Part shown: positions 1-8,472 of the stretch, one piece after another
How the letters are laid out: each line of letters starts with the position of its first letter
Numbering within the stretch: position 1 is the stretch's first letter
NCBI GenBank assembly: GCA_964414425.1
Contig: CAYPWL010000007.1
Location: 1-64,000 of the forward strand
Length of the DNA: 64,000 bases
Reading direction: 5' to 3'
Source of the DNA: GYS-P2D sp964414425
GTDB taxonomy: Bacteria; Bacteroidota; Bacteroidia; Chitinophagales; Saprospiraceae
The notes under the pieces: generated by a model
What the model saw: the letters and a program-made list of their open reading frames with translations, nothing else
Told to the model about the DNA's origin: nothing
Databases searched by the model: none
Made by a program: the position numbers and the translations under genes

Positions 1-66
1 ATGGTATGCAGCGTCTCTCGACGTAGGAGAGATATGCTGTCATCACCTATTGTTATGCTTAGTATT
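1..66. other. non-coding left edge with imperfect hairpin
   Basis: No gene is supported in these bases. Positions about 9-38 can fold as an imperfect hairpin (CAGC-g-TCTCTC against GAGAGA-tat-GCTG). There is no T-tract, so a terminator role is uncertain. The gene that would be its neighbour lies outside the window. Confidence 0.4.
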
Positions 67-741
67 TCATTGGTTGTTTAGTTTGTTTCTAAGCTTTTGG
101 TATGATTCTTCACTAATTAAATTGTTTTGATTTATTGTTAGATAGTGGATTACATAAAGAAGTTTGACACGTTCATCATTTAAGTTATACTTTGAATAAT
201 TTTCTGCTACATCTGAGAACATTGATGGAGAAATATCTCCTACAGCTTCAAGCCTTTTAAAATAATTTTTGGTATTCGAATTCACTTTAGCAACTTCATT
301 TTTTAAAAACTGATAGTATTTGTTTTGATTTATAGAAATTGATTCAACTGTATCTGGATATATGTTCTTCGAGTTGATTGGATATCTTCTATTAATGACA
401 CCTTTTCCTTTGAACCAGATTTCATTTTTCAATTCATCACTTAAATTACTTATTATTTCGTCCTGTAGTTCTTTGTTGAGTCCAATACTATATTCTCCTT
501 CTTGAATTTCATTCCATATTCTTTTTGAAAATGAAATGTAACATTCTTGAATATTTTTTTCATCTATCTTTTCAATTTCGCAAATAGACTTATCAAACTT
601 TTGAAGAAGGTTTATTAGTTCATTAGTTTCCGTCTTACTAAATGTTTTATTATTAGCAAGTTTATAATCAGCATTTGAACAAGAACTGAATAAAGCTATT
701 CCAATCAATATTGATTTCAACTGTATTTTTATTTTTATCAT
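67..741 (-). CDS. hypothetical lipoprotein, AT-rich
   Basis: A 224-aa protein of unknown function. I start it at the ATG at 741 because this gives a compact lipoprotein signal: Lys at 3, 5 and 9, a hydrophobic core, and a lipobox (F-S-S-C) with Cys21. An ATG 60 bases further upstream would put a long polar stretch and a second hydrophobic piece in front and would reach into the hairpin at 779-827. The mature part is charged and helical, rich in Asn, Lys and Glu, with no domain I recognise. Codon use is visibly richer in A and T than in the genes to its right, which suggests recent transfer or weak selection. It is probably anchored in the inner or outer membrane. Confidence 0.6.
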   Translation of the reverse strand: MIKIKIQLKSILIGIALFSSCSNADYKLANNKTFSKTETNELINLLQKFDKSICEIEKIDEKNIQECYISFSKRIWNEIQEGEYSIGLNKELQDEIISNLSDELKNEIWFKGKGVINRRYPINSKNIYPDTVESISINQNKYYQFLKNEVAKVNSNTKNYFKRLEAVGDISPSMFSDVAENYSKYNLNDERVKLLYVIHYLTINQNNLISEESYQKLRNKLNNQ

Positions 742-778
742 ATTAAGCATAACTAGTTTATAGGTGGATGTTTTTCCC

Positions 779-827
779 AAAAAGGTGTGCTTTAACAACA
801 ATATATGATGTTAAAGTACACCTTTTT
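779..827. terminator. 19-bp inverted repeat, likely bidirectional terminator
   Basis: The arms AAAAAGGTGTGCTTTAACA (779-797) and TGTTAAAGTACACCTTTTT (809-827) are complementary apart from one G-T wobble position, with an 11-base loop. A-tract and T-tract flank the stem, so it can end transcription in either direction. It lies between the end of the UbiA-like gene at 995 and the start of the lipoprotein gene at 741. The rest of 802-994 holds nothing else I can identify. Confidence 0.6.
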
Positions 828-994
828 ACTCTTTTGAGTTCTGTTCTATATCTGTTGACTTTTTTTCTGAGAGGTGCTCAATGAGACTTCATTGATTGTA
901 GATAGACTGTTCGATAGATAGATGTTTACATAAATGGCGTTGCAGATTGTAAGTCAGTGTATTGTACTCTAACAAATTGTTTATAAATAATCCT

Positions 995-1852
995 TTACAT
1001 GAAATACACCAAGCCATTGATCAGTATTAGCCCATCCAACACACCGAGATAATATATTTCTCTTCTCTGAGATATGCCTACAAGACAGAAGCCTATACTT
1101 ATCATATAAAATAAGCATAAGCTTATCGTTAAGAACAAACCATAAGTACCAACTAATCCAAGTGACATAGCTGATAGAATTGACGCTGCAAGGCACGCTA
1201 CAACGGAAATCTTGAGTTCATGAGACTTGAGTTGTGTCGCTATGGTTACAACACCTTGTTCGTTATCGATTGCTCTATCACGATAATCAAATGGAATAGT
1301 TATAGCGATGAAGAAAAAGAACTTTTCTATGTAGAGCAGTATAGCTTGGCTCTCATAGATAGAGAGGTCTGAAGTGGTAAACAACGGAAGTAAAAACAAT
1401 CCACCCCAGACAAGAGCTATGATGACGATCTTAATCCTTGGCAAATCACGTAGACGTTTCTTTCCAGGGAGGATTGGTGTGAGATACAGAAATGTCAATA
1501 GAACACATGGAGTTAGGATCAACCATATTTCTGGATTTAGCCAGAACACGCATAGCCCGATAGGCACTAATAACAGGGTTGATATCAGACCAATAACCAT
1601 GCGATATCTCTGGACGAATAGAATACGCCGTGGGAATGCTAAGCTGTCATTGGTGCGTATTTGTCCGATATAACGATGTGAATTATAGGTGATAAAAGTC
1701 CCGACCGCTATCATCGTCGGAATCATATATGCATAGGGCTCAGTAAAATCAAGGAGTGCATATGCTCCTAAGATATAGACCCCCGCAGCAATCGAAATAT
1801 GAAGATTGCTATATACATATACCTCTATTATTTTCTTGAATTCCTTGAGCAT
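995..1852 (-). CDS. UbiA-family prenyltransferase-like membrane protein
   Basis: A 285-aa integral membrane protein with about eight or nine hydrophobic segments. It resembles divergent UbiA-type prenyltransferases found in Bacteroidota. The second Asp-rich motif survives as D-Y-R-D-R-A-I-D (about residues 188-195), but the first canonical NDxxD motif is reduced to Y-N-S-H-R-Y-I-G near residue 60. Enzymatic prenyl transfer is therefore uncertain. It lies 23 bases downstream of the M42 peptidase gene and two genes after pyrE, and is probably co-transcribed with them. No substrate can be assigned from the sequence. Confidence 0.65.
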   Translation of the reverse strand: MLKEFKKIIEVYVYSNLHISIAAGVYILGAYALLDFTEPYAYMIPTMIAVGTFITYNSHRYIGQIRTNDSLAFPRRILFVQRYRMVIGLISTLLLVPIGLCVFWLNPEIWLILTPCVLLTFLYLTPILPGKKRLRDLPRIKIVIIALVWGGLFLLPLFTTSDLSIYESQAILLYIEKFFFFIAITIPFDYRDRAIDNEQGVVTIATQLKSHELKISVVACLAASILSAMSLGLVGTYGLFLTISLCLFYMISIGFCLVGISQRREIYYLGVLDGLILINGLVYFM

Positions 1853-1875
1853 AATAGAGATTCATTTTGCTCCTA

Positions 1876-2955
1876 TTATAGATACTTGAGCGACATGTCA
1901 GGTGTGATCTTCTTAAGAGACTCATACATTAACAATACGACATCCTTGATATCGTCTTTGTGTGCCATTTCTACCGTGGTATGCATGTACTTAAGGGGTA
2001 GAGAGATTAACACAGATGGTACACCCTCTTTGCTGTAAGCGAATGCATCTGTATCTGTTCCCGTACTGCGAGATGAGGCTTGTCGTTGGAATGGTATTTC
2101 TTTCTCTTCAGCAGCATCAATGATCATATTAAGCACATTGTAATGGATACTCGGTGCATACGTTAATGCAGGGCCTTTGCCTGCTTTGACATCTCCTTGG
2201 ATTTTTGGCTTCATCATCGGAGTACTCGTGTCGTGACATACGTCAGTTACGATAGCGATATTAGGTTGGAGTCTCGAGGCAATCATCTGGGCCCCTCGTA
2301 GTCCTACTTCCTCTTGTACAGCATTAACAACATAGAGCGTATAAGGTAACTCATCTTTATGTTCCTTCAGCAGTCGAGCTACCTGTGCTATACACCATCC
2401 TCCCATACGATTGTCAAGGGCTCTACCGGAGTAGAACACATCATTGAGTAGCTGTATATCATCATCAAATGTGATGACATTGCCGACATGGATACCCATT
2501 GATTCTACGTCGTCTTTATCTTTAGCTCCTACATCGATGAAGATATTGTCGAGCTTAGGGGAGAGATTGGCATCCTTGCCTTTGCGGACATGTATTGCGG
2601 GCCAACCAAAGACACCATTTACGGTACCCTTTGTGCCATGGATAAGTACTTTTTTAGAAGGGGCGATGATATGATCTGATCCACCATTACGGATGACACT
2701 GATGTAGCCATCGTCAGAGATATAATTCACAAACCACGCAATTTCATCTGCATGAGCTTCGATCACTACTTTGAAGTCTTTACCTGGGTTAATTACTCCA
2801 TAGGCAGTACCATAGTTATCTGATCTGATTTCATCCACGAATGGAGTAATATAATCGATCCACACTTTCTGACCTGTTGATTCAAATCCGACAGGTGAAT
2901 TACTATTGTGGTAGTCAACTAAAAACTGTTCGGCATCTTTATTCCAAACCTTCAT
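1876..2955 (-). CDS. M42 family metallo-aminopeptidase (FrvX-like)
   Basis: A 359-aa cytosolic peptidase of the M42 (glutamyl aminopeptidase/endoglucanase) family that trims N-terminal residues from short peptides using two metal ions. The expected ligands and catalytic residues are in order: His68 and Asp70 in H-A-D-E, Asp181 in L-D-N-R, the catalytic Glu pair 215-216 in Q-E-E-V-G, Asp238, and His325 near the C-terminus. Length is normal. It starts 8 bases after pyrE on the same strand, so it is probably in the same transcript. Family members have often been labelled cellulases; the motifs support a peptidase. Confidence 0.88.
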   Translation of the reverse strand: MKVWNKDAEQFLVDYHNSNSPVGFESTGQKVWIDYITPFVDEIRSDNYGTAYGVINPGKDFKVVIEAHADEIAWFVNYISDDGYISVIRNGGSDHIIAPSKKVLIHGTKGTVNGVFGWPAIHVRKGKDANLSPKLDNIFIDVGAKDKDDVESMGIHVGNVITFDDDIQLLNDVFYSGRALDNRMGGWCIAQVARLLKEHKDELPYTLYVVNAVQEEVGLRGAQMIASRLQPNIAIVTDVCHDTSTPMMKPKIQGDVKAGKGPALTYAPSIHYNVLNMIIDAAEEKEIPFQRQASSRSTGTDTDAFAYSKEGVPSVLISLPLKYMHTTVEMAHKDDIKDVVLLMYESLKKITPDMSLKYL

Positions 2956-2963
2956 ATATTCTG

Positions 2964-3617
2964 TTACTTATTATTCAATTTTTCTTCGTGTTTCTGGCTC
3001 CACCGTATAGGGTCCTCACGCCATTGACCCAAGGATCGGAGCTGATGAGAAGTAAGCTTGCCAGACTCCTCCATAACTCGAAGCAGTGCCCGATAGTTCG
3101 ACAAGGTTACTAAGGGTACACCAGCCTTATTAAAGTTTTGTGCTGATTCATCAAAGCCATAGGTGAATATGGCCATTGTGCCAGCCACACCGATTCCATT
3201 TTCCTTGAGGACATCCACGGCCTTAAGGCTACTTCCTCCTGTCGAGATCAGATCTTCGATGACCAAGCATACATCGCCAGTTGTCCAGTATCCTTCGATT
3301 TGATTCTTAGCACCGTGTTTTTTAGCCGATGATCTGATATAGATGAAGGGTTGATTCTGTTCTGCAGCCATTAATGCTCCATGAGCTATACCTGCTGTTG
3401 CTACTCCAGCTATCTTGTTATAAGATCCTACCTCTCCAGATTTCCTGCACAGAGATGTAATCACCTCTCTTCTGAAGTTAGGGTATGATAGTATCTTTCT
3501 GTTATCACAATAGATAGGGGAGTATCTGCCAGAAGCCCACTTAAAGGGGGTATCTGGATTTAATCTTATGGCATCTATTTCTACTAAGCGCCGTGCTACT
3601 TCTTTTTCAGTTAGCAT
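2964..3617 (-). CDS. pyrE: orotate phosphoribosyltransferase
   Basis: A 217-aa enzyme of pyrimidine synthesis that joins orotate and PRPP to make orotidine 5-phosphate. The PRPP-binding signature V-I-E-D-L-I-S-T-G-G-S-S is at about residues 119-130. The N-terminal F-K-W-A-S-G-R-Y-S-P-I-Y-C-D-N-R segment is typical of PyrE. It leads a leftward group with the M42 peptidase and the UbiA-like protein. It is divergent from the Nudix gene, with 67 bases between the two starts. Confidence 0.95.
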   Translation of the reverse strand: MLTEKEVARRLVEIDAIRLNPDTPFKWASGRYSPIYCDNRKILSYPNFRREVITSLCRKSGEVGSYNKIAGVATAGIAHGALMAAEQNQPFIYIRSSAKKHGAKNQIEGYWTTGDVCLVIEDLISTGGSSLKAVDVLKENGIGVAGTMAIFTYGFDESAQNFNKAGVPLVTLSNYRALLRVMEESGKLTSHQLRSLGQWREDPIRWSQKHEEKLNNK

Positions 3618-3684
3618 TAGTATTTTTGAAAGGTCAAATGAGCAAAGAAACGATCTTGTTTCATCATTTTATAACGGATGGCGA

Positions 3685-4317
3685 ATGTACAAAATATACT
3701 ACAATGATCACCTGATCTGCTTATGTCATAACATGACTGAAGGCCTATATAAGGTTGATGAATCTACTACTCATTTACATTACAGGGGTAAGACCAAATT
3801 TATACTATCTGTACTCGATAAAATTGAGAAAGGAACCAAGACCCATTGTTATCGAATCTTCTACAAAGATCTTGAAGTTCTCAAAGATGATTTTTTCTCC
3901 TTGTTCCGAATCGTAAAGGCAGCAGGAGGGTTGGTGCTCAATCGAAACTCTGAGATATTACTGATATATAGGCGAGGTAGTTGGGATATGGCCAAGGGGA
4001 AAATGGAAGAAGGAGAAACTAAAAGAGAATCTGCACTGCGAGAGGTACAAGAGGAGACTGGATTAGACCGGCTACAGTTAGTCGGTAAGATCCAGACTAC
4101 CTATCACATCTATCGCGATAAGAGTAATCGCAGGGTAGTTAAGCCTTCATATTGGTACCTGATGGCTACTAAGGATATGGACTTAGTGCCACAATCCGAA
4201 GAAGATATTGAGCAAGCCATATGGGCCAAATCAAAGGATATAGTAGCTGGCAAGTATGAGCCGATGTACTCGAGTATTAGGTTAGTGCTGCACAGTTACT
4301 TACAGTCAGTTTCTTAA
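3685..4317 (+). CDS. Nudix hydrolase
   Basis: A 210-aa protein. I start it at the ATG at 3685: the frame is open further left, but that part is antisense to the 5-prime end of pyrE and does not look like protein. The first 75 residues are a variable N-terminal extension. The Nudix fold follows, with the full box at residues 105-127 (G105, E111, R119-E120, E123-E124, G-L). This binds Mg and hydrolyses a nucleoside diphosphate linked to another group; the substrate cannot be named. Its last bases overlap the end of the convergent ACT-domain gene by 12 bases. Confidence 0.85.
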   Translation: MYKIYYNDHLICLCHNMTEGLYKVDESTTHLHYRGKTKFILSVLDKIEKGTKTHCYRIFYKDLEVLKDDFFSLFRIVKAAGGLVLNRNSEILLIYRRGSWDMAKGKMEEGETKRESALREVQEETGLDRLQLVGKIQTTYHIYRDKSNRRVVKPSYWYLMATKDMDLVPQSEEDIEQAIWAKSKDIVAGKYEPMYSSIRLVLHSYLQSVS

Positions 4318-4974
4318 TCCTGTTTGTTTTAACTGAAGGATAATCGAGAAGACCTGATCTATATCATCTTTAGATACGATTAAGGTGATCTCATTGGAAG
4401 TGCTGATGACTTCAATGATATTAATCCCTTGCCAAGCTAAACGCTTCAGAAGGGTATAATATACACCAGAGATATCTTGGTTTGTACTCGGCAGACTGAT
4501 GCTTACTGCTGCCAGATTAGCCCTGCTCACAAGGAGTTTTTCGCTCTTAAATGCGCGTTTGACAATACCGGTTAACATGCGATTGACAACGATGGTAGTC
4601 TCACCCATGCCACGACAAAAAGAATAATACGAATTAGTTTCATCCTCGATGAGTTGAAGAAATGTAATCTGACTTTGCCTAAAACTGGCGCTATGTGCGT
4701 ATGTGTAGTCGTATATATCTGACCTCACCAGGACATCCCCAAGGCTACTCATAAACTGGCTGAGAGACTTGTCCAAAATCTGTGACATGTTAGTCGGTCT
4801 TCTCTTAATGGCCATTACGATAGCAGATATCTGGATCTCTTTGTCTAAGTGGCGCTCTATATCGGGTTGAATATGCCTGGCTAAAGAAGTGATGTTGATG
4901 AGATCAAGGTCAAGAGCTTCTTGTATGATTGGGGATTGATTAATCAAGTTAGTGACGACTGTAGAAAGTTTCAT
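4306..4974 (-). CDS. ACT-domain protein beside aspartate kinase
   Basis: A 222-aa protein without a catalytic domain that I can see. Residues about 145-222 look like an aspartokinase-type ACT regulatory domain, with W-Q-G-I-N-I-I-E-V-I-S-T-S-N-E-I-T-L-I-V followed by a short helix. The N-terminal half is helical and unassigned. It is divergent from aspartate kinase, with 99 bases between the starts. It may be an amino-acid-sensing partner of that enzyme or a transcriptional regulator. Both roles are inference from the domain and position. Confidence 0.65.
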   Translation of the reverse strand: MKLSTVVTNLINQSPIIQEALDLDLINITSLARHIQPDIERHLDKEIQISAIVMAIKRRPTNMSQILDKSLSQFMSSLGDVLVRSDIYDYTYAHSASFRQSQITFLQLIEDETNSYYSFCRGMGETTIVVNRMLTGIVKRAFKSEKLLVSRANLAAVSISLPSTNQDISGVYYTLLKRLAWQGINIIEVISTSNEITLIVSKDDIDQVFSIILQLKQTGLRN

Positions 4975-5073
4975 TTCGTTATAAAAATAACAAAATGTTT
5001 AAAATGTGTCATATAGTTTGGTATTCAATCCACAAGGCCAAGCAGCACTATATATTCGTGCAAAATTTCAGAG

Positions 5074-6387
5074 ATGCTCGTATTAAAGTTTGGTGGTACA
5101 TCAGTAGGATCTGCGCAGAGGATGAGAGAAGTGTTTGCCATACTCAACACATCAACAGAACCACAATTGGTCGTATTGTCAGCAATGGCAGGTACTACAA
5201 ATGCTTTAGTCGAGATCAATGCAGTCCTAAGAGAGCATAAAGAAGACATCGCTCAAACCATGCTCGATGGATTGAAACAACATTATAATCAGGTCTGTCA
5301 TGAGTTGTTTCCTGATCAACCGAAGTTTCAGGAGCAAGCATGCCAAATCGTCAAAGAGATTTTTGGCTATTTAGCAGAGCGTGTCGTACAAAGCTCAAGA
5401 CGAGATGTTTCTAAAGAAGTATTGTCTCAAGGAGAGATTCTATCTACTCATTTGTTTCATTTACTAGTAGCGTCAGAAGGGAAACAGTCAGCACTTTTGC
5501 CAGCTTTGGACTTCATGAGATTGGACGAGAAGTCTGAGCCCTTCTTGGAGAAGACCTCAGCGCTGCTCAAGCCGATCCTTAGTGAAGCAGGTGATGTAGC
5601 CTTATTAATCACGCAGGGCTACATCTGTCGAAATCACTGGGGTGAAATTGATAATCTTCAGCGAGGAGGTAGTGACTATACGGCCACGATATTAGGCGCA
5701 GTGTTAGATGCCGAGGAAATACAGATCTGGACCGATATAGACGGCATTCATAATAATGACCCTCGTATAGTAGATTTAACCAGCCCAGTTCGCCAGTTGT
5801 CCTACAGAGAAGCTGCGGAATTAGCATACTTCGGTGCTAAAATTCTCCATCCGACCTGTGTGATTCCTGCCGAAAAAATGCAAGTGCCACTAAGATTGAA
5901 ATTCACAACTGATCCTGATGCTGCTGGAACTATTATCTCGAGCGAGGAAAGCACTTTGCCTATTACTGCAATAGCAGCCAAGGATAATATCACGACAATC
6001 AACATTTACAGCAGCCGTATGCTTATGGCATATGGTTTTCTGAAAAAAGTCTTCCAAGTATTTGAAGACCATAAGACGCCTGTTGATATGATTACGACAT
6101 CAGAGGTAGCAGTAACGCTTACTATAGATGACATCAGTAGACTCGATCTCATTAAAAAGGATCTGTCTGATTTTGCTGAGATAACGATTAAGGATGGCTA
6201 CTCCATCATCTGTATAGTGGGGAGCGAGCTCTATGATAATAGTGCTCATGTTACAGGCATATTCAACAGTCTTAACGATATACCATTAAGAATGGTCTCT
6301 ATGGGAGGAAGCAGGCACAACATCTCACTCCTGATAAAGACAGCTTATAAGACCCAAGCTCTCCATGCCTTAAATCAAGTTTTATAG
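5074..6387 (+). CDS. lysC: aspartate kinase (monofunctional)
   Basis: A 437-aa cytosolic kinase that phosphorylates aspartate, the first step toward lysine, threonine, methionine and diaminopimelate. The N-terminal K-F-G-G-T-S-V signature is at residues 5-11, and the R-G-G-S-D-Y-T-A substrate/ATP region is near residue 205. Two C-terminal ACT domains follow (about 300-437), including M-I-T-T-S-E and V-S-M-G-G-S. No homoserine dehydrogenase is fused. End-product feedback inhibition through the ACT domains is usual for the family. A short hairpin with T-tract follows the stop. Confidence 0.93.
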   Translation: MLVLKFGGTSVGSAQRMREVFAILNTSTEPQLVVLSAMAGTTNALVEINAVLREHKEDIAQTMLDGLKQHYNQVCHELFPDQPKFQEQACQIVKEIFGYLAERVVQSSRRDVSKEVLSQGEILSTHLFHLLVASEGKQSALLPALDFMRLDEKSEPFLEKTSALLKPILSEAGDVALLITQGYICRNHWGEIDNLQRGGSDYTATILGAVLDAEEIQIWTDIDGIHNNDPRIVDLTSPVRQLSYREAAELAYFGAKILHPTCVIPAEKMQVPLRLKFTTDPDAAGTIISSEESTLPITAIAAKDNITTINIYSSRMLMAYGFLKKVFQVFEDHKTPVDMITTSEVAVTLTIDDISRLDLIKKDLSDFAEITIKDGYSIICIVGSELYDNSAHVTGIFNSLNDIPLRMVSMGGSRHNISLLIKTAYKTQALHALNQVL

Positions 6388-6453
6388 ACTTCTGTTTAGG
6401 TAAGATTTGTGACAAGAATATTTTGACTTATTGACGGTCAGGCTTCTCAATTA

Positions 6454-6471
6454 GGGCATTATGCCTATTTT
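6454..6471 (+). terminator. short hairpin after aspartate kinase
   Basis: GGGCAT and ATGCC pair around positions 6454-6465 with one bulge and are followed by TATTTT. It lies 66 bases past the aspartate kinase stop and 27 bases before the next start. The stem is short, so confidence is limited. Confidence 0.4.
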
Positions 6472-6497
6472 AAGTGCTGATATCAAAAAGTCACTAA

Positions 6498-8450
6498 ATG
6501 ATTGATGCATTACCGATACATGAGACGACCTCAGTAAGCATTGCCCACCAAAATGTAGGGCGAACAGACCTTATCCGTTTTGAGAAGATGCACACTGAAA
6601 TATTCGAACACTCGGATATTGCTTCCGTTGCAGTTGCCCGAGAGATCGCATCGTTGATAAGGTATAAACAGAGTAGAGCAGAGCGCTGTATTCTTGGGTT
6701 GGCAACGGGTTCGTCACCATTGAAGGTATACGAGGAATTAGTAAGACTTCATAAGGAAGAAGAGCTCAGCTTTAGCAATGTTGTCACCTTTAATTTGGAT
6801 GAGTATTACCCGATGAGTCCAGAGAGCATGCATAGCTATTGGCATTTTATGCATGAGCATCTCTTCAATCATGTTGATATCAATCCGGACAACATAAACA
6901 TACCGAATGGTCAAGTAGAAGTCCAAGACGTCTATGACTATTGCATGTTCTATGAGGAAAAGATTCGGAGCTATGGAGGTCTTGATTTTCAATTGCTCGG
7001 GATAGGTCGGACAGGACACGTTGGCTTTAATGAACCAGGCTCGCATATCAAGTCCCTTACTCGATTAATAACCCTTGATCACCTCACTCGTGCAGATGCT
7101 GCACCGGAATTTAGAGGCATGGATAATGTCCCGAAGCGTGCAGTAACCATGGGTATAGAAACGATCAAGCAAGCAAACAGAATTATACTCTTAGCATGGG
7201 GACATAAGAAAGCTCCAATTGTTAATGAGATGCTCGAAGGTGAGATTAGTTCGTCTGTACCAGCGACATTCCTCCAAGAGCATCCTAATGTAACAACAGT
7301 CTTGGATAAGGAAGCGGCATCAGAGCTGACACGATTCAAGACTCCATGGCTTGTTGGGCCATGTGTCTGGGATCACGCCATGATGCGCAAAGCAATCGTA
7401 TGGCTAAGTCAACATGTGAATAAGACCATTCTCAGATTGACTGAGCGAGACTATAATCACAATGGAATGTCTGATCTCTTGGCACAAGAAGGGTCTGCCT
7501 ATGAGATTAATATCAAAATGCATAACACCTTGCAGAATACCATTACAGGGTGGCCTGGTGGTAAGCCAGGTGTGGATGACTCTAATCGTCCCGAGCGAGC
7601 AGAACCCGCCCGTAAACGTGTAATCATATTCAGTCCTCACCCAGATGATGATGTGATCAGTATGGGCGGGACATTCTTGAGATTGGTTAATCAAGGTCAT
7701 GAGGTTCATGTAGTTTACCAGACTTCTGGTAATATAGCCGTAGCAGATCACGACGCACTTCGCTATGCTGAGTTCGCTAAGTCTCTTAATGACGCAATGG
7801 GCATTTCTAATGACCTGATAACCAAGGTCATCAAGAAAGTTAACAAGAAATCAGATGGTCAGATTGATCCGAAGGAAGTACGCGAAATTAAAGGACTGAT
7901 CAGAATAGGAGAGGCTCGGGCTGGAGCAAGATATTGCGGCTTACCTGATGATCAGATACATTTCTTAAACATGCCTTTTTACGAGACAGGTCGTATAAAG
8001 AAGAAGCCTCTATCTAAAAAAGATACTAAACTGATAGTCGATATTATATCAACCGTTAAGCCACATCAGATTTATGCAGCCGGAGACTTAGCAGATCCTC
8101 ACGGGACCCATAGGGTTTGCTTGGATGCCATTTTTAATGCCGTAGATGAGCTGAAATCTGAAAAGTATATGGATGACTGCTGGGTATGGCTATATCGGGG
8201 AGCCTGGCATGAGTGGCCTATCGAAGAAATTGAGATGGCGGTTCCTCTATCTCCGCAAGAAGTAGAGCGTAAGCGAAATGCCATATTCTTCCATCAGTCG
8301 CAGAAGGATGGCGTCATGTTCCAAGGAGATGATAAGCGTGAGTTTTGGCAGCGAGCGGAGGACCGCAACAAAGCTACAGCAACGACGTATAATCAGCTTG
8401 GTCTTACGGAGTATGAAGCTATGGAAGCATTTGTTAGATATCATTTTTAG
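6498..8450 (+). CDS. NagB-like isomerase fused to PIG-L deacetylase
   Basis: A 650-aa two-domain protein. Residues about 30-290 match glucosamine-6-phosphate deaminase: L-A-T-G-S-S-P (68-74), F-N-L-D-E-Y-Y with Asp101, and G-I-G-R-T-G-H-V-G-F-N-E-P (168-180) with His174 and Glu179. The Asp of the E. coli catalytic triad (Asp141 in G-N-D-G-H) is Thr172 here, so deaminase activity may be altered. Residues about 372-640 are a PIG-L/LmbE deacetylase with H-P-D-D at 381-384 and a later H-G-T-H zinc motif. This fusion order is known in Bacteroidota. It could couple removal of acetyl and amino groups from amino sugars. The symporter gene starts 22 bases later. An internal Met31 is an alternative start. 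Confidence 0.85.
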   Translation: MIDALPIHETTSVSIAHQNVGRTDLIRFEKMHTEIFEHSDIASVAVAREIASLIRYKQSRAERCILGLATGSSPLKVYEELVRLHKEEELSFSNVVTFNLDEYYPMSPESMHSYWHFMHEHLFNHVDINPDNINIPNGQVEVQDVYDYCMFYEEKIRSYGGLDFQLLGIGRTGHVGFNEPGSHIKSLTRLITLDHLTRADAAPEFRGMDNVPKRAVTMGIETIKQANRIILLAWGHKKAPIVNEMLEGEISSSVPATFLQEHPNVTTVLDKEAASELTRFKTPWLVGPCVWDHAMMRKAIVWLSQHVNKTILRLTERDYNHNGMSDLLAQEGSAYEINIKMHNTLQNTITGWPGGKPGVDDSNRPERAEPARKRVIIFSPHPDDDVISMGGTFLRLVNQGHEVHVVYQTSGNIAVADHDALRYAEFAKSLNDAMGISNDLITKVIKKVNKKSDGQIDPKEVREIKGLIRIGEARAGARYCGLPDDQIHFLNMPFYETGRIKKKPLSKKDTKLIVDIISTVKPHQIYAAGDLADPHGTHRVCLDAIFNAVDELKSEKYMDDCWVWLYRGAWHEWPIEEIEMAVPLSPQEVERKRNAIFFHQSQKDGVMFQGDDKREFWQRAEDRNKATATTYNQLGLTEYEAMEAFVRYHF

Positions 8451-8472
8451 ATTTAATTACTAAGGGAATCTT

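Noticed and set aside
3568..3684. Longer N-terminus for the Nudix protein
   Set aside because: The extra codons overlap the start of pyrE on the other strand and do not resemble Nudix N-termini.
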